DNA of 64,000 nucleotides from Streptomyces violaceoruber (GTDB lineage: Bacteria; Actinomycetota; Actinomycetes; Streptomycetales; Streptomycetaceae), in assembly GCF_033406955.1 (NCBI RefSeq), contig NZ_CP137734.1:5518001-5582000 (forward strand), given 5' to 3'. Under the pieces are notes generated by a model. The model searched no databases. It was not told where the DNA came from and saw only the letters and a list, made by a program, of their open reading frames with translations. Positions 15,719 to 22,099 of this stretch are shown piece by piece. How positions within the stretch are numbered: position 1 is the stretch's first letter; the number at the start of each line of letters is the position of its first letter. The position numbers and the translations under genes were made by a program.

Positions 15719-16842
15719 GTCGTGCGCTCCCCGGTCTCGGGCCGTACCTTGTGCCAGGTGTCGCGGCCGGTCGCCAGCTCCCAGACCGCGCGCCAGGCCG
15801 ACGTCGACTCCAGGAGTTCGAACGGCAGCAGCAGGGCCCAGCCCGAGCCGATCCGCAGCACCTCCCACACCGGGTCGCGCGAGACGCTGCGGACGCGCAG
15901 TGCCTCGCCGAGGAGCAGTGCGGCGGCGGGCAGGCGCAGCGCGCGGTAGCGCACGGCCGCGGCCGTCACCGGCAGCACGCCGAGCTGGCCGAGCAGGCTG
16001 AGCGTCATCAGCGCCACGGCGGTCCGCGGCCGGGCCGGCAGTGGCTTCCCGCCGAGGAAGCGGACGCCGATGTCCAGTTGGCCGCGGATCCATCGGGTGC
16101 GCTGCCGCAGCGCGGGCCCGACCACCGAGGTGCGGGTCCCGTACGAGAAGGAGACGATGCGCCCCATGCGCACTCCGGCGGCGGCGGCCCGCACCGCCCA
16201 CTCGTACAGCTCCTCCACACCGTCCTCGCTGAGCGGCCCGATCTTGCTCAGGGCCGTGCGGCGGAAGTAGATCGAACTGCCGAGAAGCATGTGCATGCCG
16301 GTGCGGCGATTGACGTACTCCATGGCGCCGAAGAACGCCGCCGACTGCGCGAGCGTGATCCGGTTGACCAGGTCACCGCCCGCCTCGGGCAGCTCGATGG
16401 CGTCGACGACGTCGAGGCCGCGGGCGTCGAGCGCGGCCACGGCCTGCCGCAGCTGGCGCGGGTCCGGGACGGTGTCCGCGTCGTACAGGGCGACGAACGG
16501 GTCGTCGACCGAACGCAGCGCGTGGTTCAGGGCCTTGGCCTTCGGCGTCATCGAGGGCACCGGCACGACCCGCAGCCCGCCGCCGAAGTCCGCCCGGGCC
16601 GACGCGGCGACGTTCTCGGCGGCCGCCACGTCCTCGGGGTACCGGGCGTCGACGAGCCAGCACACGGACAGCCTGTCGTGCGGATAGTCCAGCGACCGGA
16701 GCATGTCGGCGGAGCGCCGCAGGATCGCGGCGGTCTCCCGGTAGAAGGGGACGAGGACCGTGACCGGGGGGAGCGCCGACGTGGCGGCCCCTGGGTGTTC
16801 CTGGGGTGTGAGACGGGCGTTGGGGAGGAGAAATCCGGTCAC
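15715..16842 (-). CDS. GT2 membrane glycosyltransferase of the cluster
   Basis: 375 residues. A GT2 catalytic domain (about 25-250) holds VTVLVPFYRETAAILRRSAD, the donor aspartates in VALYDADTVPDP, and ELYEWAVRAAAAGVRMGR. RQRTRWIRGQLD matches the Q/RxxRW motif found in processive GT2 enzymes such as cellulose and hyaluronan synthases. The C-terminus has two to three hydrophobic segments (TAVALMTLSLLGQLGVLPVT; LRLPAAALLLGEAL). It is therefore a membrane enzyme that could make or extend a saccharide at the membrane. Start ATG 16842 overlaps the ribD stop. Confidence 0.85.
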   Translation of the reverse strand: MTGFLLPNARLTPQEHPGAATSALPPVTVLVPFYRETAAILRRSADMLRSLDYPHDRLSVCWLVDARYPEDVAAAENVAASARADFGGGLRVVPVPSMTPKAKALNHALRSVDDPFVALYDADTVPDPRQLRQAVAALDARGLDVVDAIELPEAGGDLVNRITLAQSAAFFGAMEYVNRRTGMHMLLGSSIYFRRTALSKIGPLSEDGVEELYEWAVRAAAAGVRMGRIVSFSYGTRTSVVGPALRQRTRWIRGQLDIGVRFLGGKPLPARPRTAVALMTLSLLGQLGVLPVTAAAVRYRALRLPAAALLLGEALRVRSVSRDPVWEVLRIGSGWALLLPFELLESTSAWRAVWELATGRDTWHKVRPETGERTT

Positions 16843-18062
16843 TGTGTCCCTCCGGTCCTGGCGGGAGGCCGCAGTTCGATCCGCAGGTCGGGTCCGATCC
16901 GGTCCACCGAGGTGATGCGGAACCGGTGTGCCTCGCGGATCGACCCGATGCCGAGCGGTCCGGTGGCGCTGACTCCCTCGGAGCCCAGGAGGAGGGGCGC
17001 GACATAGGCGACGACGCGGTCGACGAGCCCGGCGCGGACGAAGGAGGCGGCGAGTGCGGGACCCCCTTCGACCAGCACGGACCGCACCCCCCGGCCGTCC
17101 AGCGCGGCGAGCAGGTCGAGGGGCGGGAAGTGCCCGCGCGCGTCGGTCTTCAGACGCAGTACGTCGGGGCCGCTGTTGGCGCCCCTGCTGGTGCTGGTGC
17201 TGGTGTTGGTGCTGGTGTTGAGGCCGCTGTTGTTGTTGCTTTCGCTCTCGCCGTGGTCGGCTGTTCCGGTGGCCGGATCGGTCACCACGAGCGTCGGGGC
17301 GGCACCGTCCAGCAACCGGGAGTCCGGCGGCAGCTCACCGCGGGCGTCCAGCGCGATCCGCAGGGGAGGGTGCCCCACGACGCCGTGACGCAGGTCGAGC
17401 CGGGGGTCGTCGGACCGCCAGGTGCCCGAGCCGACGAGGACCGCGTCGTGCCGGGCGCGCAGTTCGTGGGCGTCCGCCCGGGACTCGGCCGAGCTGATCC
17501 AGCGGGCGGAGCCGTCGGCGGCGGCGCTGCGGCCGTCCAGGGTCGCGGCGAACTTCCAGGTGACGAAGGGCCGTCCGGCGCGTACGGCGGTGAGCCACAT
17601 CTCCAGTACGGCCTCGGCCTCGGCCCCGAGGACCCCGCCGACGACCTCGACCCCGGCGTCGGCCAGCCGTCTCGCGCCGCCGGCCGCGACCCGGTTCGGG
17701 TCCGCCACCGCGTACAGGACGCGGCGGACCCCGGCCTCGATCAAGGCCTTGGAGCAGGGCCCGGTGCGGCCCTGGTGGTCGCAGGGTTCGAGGGTGACCA
17801 CGGCGGTGGTCCCGCGGTGCCGCCCCCGCGCCCGCCGCAGCGCGTCGACCTCCGCGTGCGGGGTGCCCGGCCCCCGGTGGACACCGGTCGCGACCGTCGT
17901 GCCCTCCGCGTCGAGCAGCACGCAGCCGACCGCGGGATTCGAGCCGGTCGACCCCACCTCGGCCCGGGCCAGCTCCAGCGCCCGGCGCATGGCGGCCAGT
18001 TCCCGCGGGGCGACCGCGGACGGCTCCTCGCCCCGGCCGGGCCCCTCAGACCTCGAGTGCAT
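16839..18062 (-). CDS. ribD: RibD-type bifunctional deaminase/reductase
   Basis: 407 residues. The N-terminal deaminase domain has the zinc site: NPAVGCVLL, then TPHAEVDAL (HAE) and LEPCDHQGRTGPC (PC...C). The C-terminal reductase domain has FVTWKFAATLDGRSAAADGS, ISSAESRADAHELRARHDA and SVLVEGGPALAASFV. In riboflavin synthesis this enzyme deaminates and reduces the pyrimidine made from GTP. An odd Ser/Asn/Thr run (about 270-297), coded by repeated triplets at 17182-17245, interrupts the reductase. It is probably a disordered loop, but it might impair that half. ribA overlaps its start by 17 bp. With no ribB, ribH or ribE here, this looks like a dedicated paralogue, not housekeeping riboflavin synthesis. 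Confidence 0.9.
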   Translation of the reverse strand: MHSRSEGPGRGEEPSAVAPRELAAMRRALELARAEVGSTGSNPAVGCVLLDAEGTTVATGVHRGPGTPHAEVDALRRARGRHRGTTAVVTLEPCDHQGRTGPCSKALIEAGVRRVLYAVADPNRVAAGGARRLADAGVEVVGGVLGAEAEAVLEMWLTAVRAGRPFVTWKFAATLDGRSAAADGSARWISSAESRADAHELRARHDAVLVGSGTWRSDDPRLDLRHGVVGHPPLRIALDARGELPPDSRLLDGAAPTLVVTDPATGTADHGESESNNNSGLNTSTNTSTSTSRGANSGPDVLRLKTDARGHFPPLDLLAALDGRGVRSVLVEGGPALAASFVRAGLVDRVVAYVAPLLLGSEGVSATGPLGIGSIREAHRFRITSVDRIGPDLRIELRPPARTGGTQ

Positions 18063-18690
18063 GACCGGCTCGTTCGCGCTTGGCCGTCAGGTAGGCCTGG
18101 TTGTTCTCATTGACGAAGGTCCCCGTCGCGACGACGTCCGATATGACAACGCCGTGCGAACGGAGCTGGTTTCCCTTCTCCGGGTTGTTGGACAGCAGAC
18201 GGATTCTGGGCACGCCCAGAGCGCTCAGCATCTCGGCCGCCACCCGGTAGTCCCGCAGATCATGGCTGAAATTGAGCACTGCATTCGCTTCGAAGGTGTC
18301 CAGGCCCCCGTCCTGCAGCAGGTAGGCGTCGAACTTGTTGTACAGCCCGATACCGCGCCCCTCCTGTCGCAGATACAGGATGATGCCGCCTTCGTGGGAG
18401 CACATGGCGAGTGCCTCGTGAAGTTGGGGACCGCAGTCGCAGCGCTGAGATCCGAAGACGTCACCGGTGAGGCATTCGGAATGCACCCGCACCAGTGGAT
18501 CGCTCTTCTTTTCCCAGCCCGGCATAAGGAGCGCGACGTGCTCGCGACCGTCGTGCAGTCCGTCGAAACTGACCATGGTGCTCGCCCGGGGTCCCAGGCC
18601 GGGGACATCGATGGGGACCTCCACCCGGGCCCTCACCTGCACGGCGGGGGAGGGTGCGACGATCACGTCTTCGTTCTCTTCGGTGCGCAT
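18046..18690 (-). CDS. ribA: GTP cyclohydrolase II paralogue
   Basis: 214 residues from ATG 18690, with GGGGA five bases upstream; ATG 18696 and GTG 18702 are alternatives. Opens the GTP imidazole ring to give a pyrimidine, releasing formate and pyrophosphate. Zinc ligands are C73, C84 and C86 (HSECLTGDVFGSQRCDCG); the catalytic block is LYLRQEGRGIGL, then NNPEKGNQL. The tyrosine before LRQEGR (Y106) is present. From memory, S. coelicolor has three such enzymes, one of which has Met at this place and stops at the formyl intermediate, so full activity is expected here. Single-domain, without a RibB part. It starts two bases after the stop of a 53-residue peptide gene (TGACCATG), so it is translationally coupled to it. 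Confidence 0.93.
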   Translation of the reverse strand: MRTEENEDVIVAPSPAVQVRARVEVPIDVPGLGPRASTMVSFDGLHDGREHVALLMPGWEKKSDPLVRVHSECLTGDVFGSQRCDCGPQLHEALAMCSHEGGIILYLRQEGRGIGLYNKFDAYLLQDGGLDTFEANAVLNFSHDLRDYRVAAEMLSALGVPRIRLLSNNPEKGNQLRSHGVVISDVVATGTFVNENNQAYLTAKRERAGHALEV

Positions 18691-18692
18691 GG

Positions 18693-18854
18693 TCATCCCC
18701 ACTGCGAGTCGTCCGTCGAATCGGTGAAGGCAGAGATCTCGAACTGCGATGCGTGCTGCGCTGTCTCAGAAAATGCGGCGAACGCTCCCAGAGAAAGGAA
18801 CGCGGAAAGGGTGAACGCGGCGATAGCCGTGCGTAAAGGCGCGGTCTTGAACAT
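18693..18854 (-). CDS. 53-residue secreted-type peptide with a TTA codon, heading the cluster
   Basis: Not an obvious gene caller hit. ATG 18854 has AGGGGGC seven bases upstream. The N-terminus MFKTAPLRTAIAAFTLSAFL runs on through SLGAFA and looks like a Sec signal peptide. The rest (about 27 residues, AFSETAQHASQFEISAF, then a Asp/Ser-rich tail ending QWG) is small and acidic. The stop is two bases before the ribA start. Codon 7 (18836-18834) is TTA, the codon read only by the bldA tRNA. Translation of this peptide, and through coupling ribA, should therefore depend on bldA. It may be a signal, a precursor peptide or only a regulatory leader. No homologue is recognised. Confidence 0.65.
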   Translation of the reverse strand: MFKTAPLRTAIAAFTLSAFLSLGAFAAFSETAQHASQFEISAFTDSTDDSQWG

Positions 18855-18960
18855 ACAGCTGCCCCCTGTTTTCGCCCGCCGTCAATGCCGGGTCGAGTTG
18901 CCGTGATGTCTGCTGAAGATCTTCTGTCCCGCTCCGGCCTTGTGCCAAGAGGAAAATGTG

Positions 18961-18972
18961 GCATGATCATGC
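18961..18972. promoter_or_regulatory. Perfect 12-bp palindrome in the divergent cluster promoter
   Basis: GCATGATCATGC is a perfect palindrome. It lies 27 bp before the regulator start (18999) and about 107 bp before the peptide-ribA start (18854), in the only divergent intergenic region of the cluster. It is a candidate binding site for the LuxR-type regulator next to it. A single short palindrome can occur by chance, so this is tentative. Confidence 0.45.
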
Positions 18973-18998
18973 ATTGCCGGAATCTGAAGGATGTACAG

Positions 18999-20015
18999 AT
19001 GTGTGTGAAACTGGACATACCGAACAATATTCAGGTGCTTGAGATCTGCCAGAAGGGACTGCACTTCTATGCACGAATTTTGAAAGGACGCTCAATAAAT
19101 CAGGAAATCCCGGAGTGCTTGACGAGCCTGGGTCTTCTGCGGCGGGCGCCCGACGGCGGGGTGGTCGCCATTCCGCCGGGGCTGGCCGCCGGCGGCATCG
19201 TGCGGCCCCTGGAAGCGGCCATCGGCCGTCAGCAGCACGCGCTCGACGCGGTCCACGCGTCGATCCACCGCGCCGAGCAGGTCTACCGCGACAGCTACCG
19301 CGAGGACGGGGTGCAGGCCGCGCGGGTCATCAGCGGGGCGGACGTCATCAGCACCACCCTCGCCTCGGCCGTGGACTCCTGCCAGGAGGAACTCCTCACC
19401 GCCCAGCCCGGCGGCGGCCGGCCGCAGGAACTCCTGGCCAAAGCCCTCGCCAGCGACCTGCCGGCGCTCCGGCGCGGGGTGCGGCAGCGCACGATCTACC
19501 AGCACACCATCCGCACCCACAACCCCACCCTCTTCTACGTCGAGCAGATCTCCGCCGCCGGGGCGGAAGTCCGTACGCTGGACGAGGTCTTCGACCGGAT
19601 CATCGTCTGCGACCAGCGCATCGCCTTCGTCCCCGACCCCGGTGAACGGCGGAGCCAGACCGCCCTGGCGATAGAGCATCCGGGTCTCATCCGCTACCTC
19701 GTCGGCATGTTCGAGCATGCCTGGGAGCGGGCCACCCCGCTCCGGTACTCCCCAGGGGCGCACCGCCCGCCCCTGCTGGCCGACGAGACCCGCCGGTCCG
19801 TCCTGCAGCTGATGGTGAACGGCTACACCGACGAGGCCATCGCCGGGCGGCTCGGTATGAGCGTGCGGACCGTGGCCACCCATGTGCGCAAGGCGTCGGA
19901 GGCCTTCGGCAGCCGCAGCCGCGCCCAGTTGGCCTTCCTCATCGCCAAGACCGGCGTGCTCGACGAGGGGCTCGTGCGGGCGGATGACAGCCCGTCGGCC
20001 CTCGCGGCCGACTGA
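18999..20015 (+). CDS. LuxR-type regulator of the ribA-ribD cluster
   Basis: 338 residues from ATG 18999, chosen for the GAAGGA site eight bases upstream; the frame is open to 18885. The C-terminus is a LuxR HTH: DETRRSVLQLMVNGYTDEAI, then AGRLGMSVRTVATHVRKASE. The N-terminal part (VLEICQKGLHFYARILKGRS, TSLGLLRRAPDGGVVAIPPG) resembles a TrmB-like winged helix. The middle (about 130-250) resembles a phospholipase-D-like or ligand-sensing region often fused to it in Streptomyces. No receiver aspartate pattern is seen. It is transcribed away from the peptide-ribA operon and is the likely pathway-specific regulator. Base composition near its start is less GC-rich than the neighbours. Confidence 0.82.
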   Translation: MCVKLDIPNNIQVLEICQKGLHFYARILKGRSINQEIPECLTSLGLLRRAPDGGVVAIPPGLAAGGIVRPLEAAIGRQQHALDAVHASIHRAEQVYRDSYREDGVQAARVISGADVISTTLASAVDSCQEELLTAQPGGGRPQELLAKALASDLPALRRGVRQRTIYQHTIRTHNPTLFYVEQISAAGAEVRTLDEVFDRIIVCDQRIAFVPDPGERRSQTALAIEHPGLIRYLVGMFEHAWERATPLRYSPGAHRPPLLADETRRSVLQLMVNGYTDEAIAGRLGMSVRTVATHVRKASEAFGSRSRAQLAFLIAKTGVLDEGLVRADDSPSALAAD

Positions 20016-20084
20016 CCCGCGCCGACGGAGCGAGGTGTAGTCCGCGCCGGAGGAGGTGCCCTCCTGGAGGGAGGGGTGTCCCGG

Positions 20085-20157
20085 CGCCCCCGGCAGGACT
20101 CGAACCTGCGGCCAAGCGCTTAGAAGGCGCCTGCTCTATCCACTGAGCTACGGGGGC
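20085..20157 (-). tRNA. tRNA-Arg (anticodon UCU)
   Basis: 73 nt on the minus strand. Acceptor stem GCCCCCG pairs with CGGGGGC. D-loop TAGCTCAGTGGATAGAGCA, anticodon loop CTTCTAA (anticodon TCT, reads AGA), and T-arm GCAGGTTCGAGTCCTGC. The 3' CCA is not encoded, as is common in Streptomyces. It sits between the cluster's regulator and dynA. No duplicated 3' end (att site) was found nearby. Confidence 0.95.
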
Positions 20158-20488
20158 CTGGTGTGGTGGCCTCGGTCGTGCGTGCCCGGGTGTGGGCCGG
20201 TCCGTGACCTCGCCGGGGACAAGGATAGGGCTCCCGGCTCCATGTCCCGGACGCTTCCCCTCCGTGGCTCGATGTGGAGGTTCGGTGAAGCGATCCCGAT
20301 AATCGCAGGCAGTTACGAATCGTGCATCGCTTTTGGCGTCTCGCGCATCGGGTGTTGTCCACTCGTTATGCCTGGACTGTCCTCGCGTCCCAGTCGTCCC
20401 TTCCGTCCGGAGTGTCCGGTCGGCGCGCAGACATGCTCATCATGCTCATATGCTTCAGAATTCCCTCAAAATTGGGCATTCTTCACAT
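20158..20488. other. 331-bp intergenic region between tRNA-Arg and dynA
   Basis: No gene found. It should hold the tRNA promoter (minus strand) and the dynA promoter. The part from about 20290 to 20480 is less GC-rich (GATAATCGCAGGCAGTTACG) and has the short repeat CATGCTCAT (20432, 20441). No certain -35/-10 pair was assigned. Confidence 0.5.
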
Positions 20489-22096
20489 GTGGTGACCTTG
20501 GACGTACGGCCTCAGCTGCTCGACGCACTCTCCGCCCTGCGCGACCGTGTCGCGGCCGCACGCTTCCCGCTGCCCCTGGCGGGGGCCCCACGCGCGCGTG
20601 CCAACCGTGACGAACTGCTCGCACAGCTCGACGACTACCTGATGCCCCGCCTGAAGGAGCCGGAAGCGCCGCTGCTGGCCGTGGTGGGCGGATCCACCGG
20701 CGCCGGAAAGTCGACCCTGGTGAACTCCCTGGTGGGACGCCGGGTCAGCGAGGCGGGCGTGCTGCGGCCCACGACCCGTACGCCGGTCCTGGTCTGCCAC
20801 CCGGAGGACCACCACTGGTTCAGCGGCATGCGGGTGCTGCCCGACCTCACGCGCGTGTGGGTGCCCCACCGGGACCCGGACGACGACCTGCTGCTGCCCG
20901 GCGAGAACCCCGCGCGCGTGCTGCGGGTCGAGACCGCCGACACCCTGCCGCCCGGCATCGCCCTCCTGGACGCGCCCGACGTCGACTCCCTCGTCGCCGA
21001 CAACCGCGTCCTGGCGGCCGAACTGATCTGCGCCGCCGACATCTGGGTGATGGTCACCACGGCCGCGCGGTACGCCGATGCGGTGCCCTGGCACCTGCTG
21101 CGCACCGCGAAGGAGTACGACGCCACCTTGGTCACCGTGCTCGACCGGGTGCCCCACCAGGTGGTGTCCGAGGTGTCGCGGCAGTACGGCGCCCTGCTCA
21201 CCAAGGCAGGCCTCGGCGACGTCCCCCGCTTCACGGTCCCGGAACTGCCCGAGTCGGCCTGGGGCGGCGGCCTGCTGCCGGCCAGCGCCGTGGCACCGCT
21301 GCGGTCCTGGCTCGTCCACCGGGCGCAGGAACTCGACGCCCGGCACCACGCCATGGCCCGCACGGCGCACGGCATCCTGGACTCGCTCAAGTCCCGGATG
21401 CCCGAGCTGGCCGGGGCCACGGCCGCACAGTACGCCGCCGCGCTGCGGCTCACCGCCGCCGTCGAGAGCGCCTACGACAATGAGCACGCGCGCGTACGGG
21501 GGCGGTTGCAGGCGGGCGCCGTGCTCGCCGGGGACGCGCTGAAGCGCTGGCGGGCCTTCCCCCTCGACTGCTCCCCGGAAGAGCTCCTCGACTCGCTGGT
21601 GGAGAGCCTCAGCGCCCTGCTGCTGTGCGCCGTCACGGCCGCCGACGAAAGCGTCGACGAGGCCTGGCGGCACGAACCGGCCGCGGGCGCCCCCGAACTC
21701 GCGGACCACGTCCCCGCGCCGGAGAGCGCCGAGCAACGCATCGGGGTGGCCGTACGGCGCTGGCGGCGGGAGCTGGAGGAGTACGCCGAGGACGAGGTGC
21801 GCGAGCTGGACCGGAACCTGGCCCCGGACCCCGGGGTGGTGGCCGGCCTGGTCGCCACCGTGCTGCTGGGCGGCCGGCGCGGGCGGGTCGCCGGGGAACG
21901 GCTCGCCGAGCGGATCGGCGCCCACGGCGCGCTGCGGCTGCGCGACCGGGGCGGGCGGCTGCTCGAGGAACACGTCGACCGGGTCATGCACGTCGAGCGC
22001 GAGCGCAGGCTGGCGCCGCTCGACGGTCTCGAAGTGCACCCCGAGCCACAGGCAGAGCTCATCGCCGCGCTGTCCGTACTGCAGAAGGAGAGGTGA
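20489..22096 (+). CDS. dynA: Dynamin-like GTPase DynA
   Basis: 535 residues if GTG 20489 is the start (MVTLDVRPQLL...); ATG 20450 is also open and neither has a strong ribosome site. P-loop GGSTGAGKST at 67-76, with LLDAPDVDSLV as the likely G3. A long helical C-terminal part has no clear membrane helix. A second GTPase with a membrane hairpin and an ssbB-type gene follow. This is the dynA-dynB-ssbB order I recall for Streptomyces, where the two dynamins stabilise FtsZ rings during sporulation septation at the membrane. The gene names rest on that synteny plus family. Confidence 0.82.
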   Translation: MVTLDVRPQLLDALSALRDRVAAARFPLPLAGAPRARANRDELLAQLDDYLMPRLKEPEAPLLAVVGGSTGAGKSTLVNSLVGRRVSEAGVLRPTTRTPVLVCHPEDHHWFSGMRVLPDLTRVWVPHRDPDDDLLLPGENPARVLRVETADTLPPGIALLDAPDVDSLVADNRVLAAELICAADIWVMVTTAARYADAVPWHLLRTAKEYDATLVTVLDRVPHQVVSEVSRQYGALLTKAGLGDVPRFTVPELPESAWGGGLLPASAVAPLRSWLVHRAQELDARHHAMARTAHGILDSLKSRMPELAGATAAQYAAALRLTAAVESAYDNEHARVRGRLQAGAVLAGDALKRWRAFPLDCSPEELLDSLVESLSALLLCAVTAADESVDEAWRHEPAAGAPELADHVPAPESAEQRIGVAVRRWRRELEEYAEDEVRELDRNLAPDPGVVAGLVATVLLGGRRGRVAGERLAERIGAHGALRLRDRGGRLLEEHVDRVMHVERERRLAPLDGLEVHPEPQAELIAALSVLQKER

Positions 22097-22099
22097 CCG

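Noticed and set aside
16839..18690. Housekeeping riboflavin operon
   Set aside because: ribE, ribB and ribH are absent, no FMN riboswitch was recognised before ribA, and the genes are coupled to glycosyltransferases and an exporter.
20085..20157. tRNA-Arg as an integration site for a mobile element
   Set aside because: No repeated tRNA 3' end and no intact integrase were seen on either side within the window.
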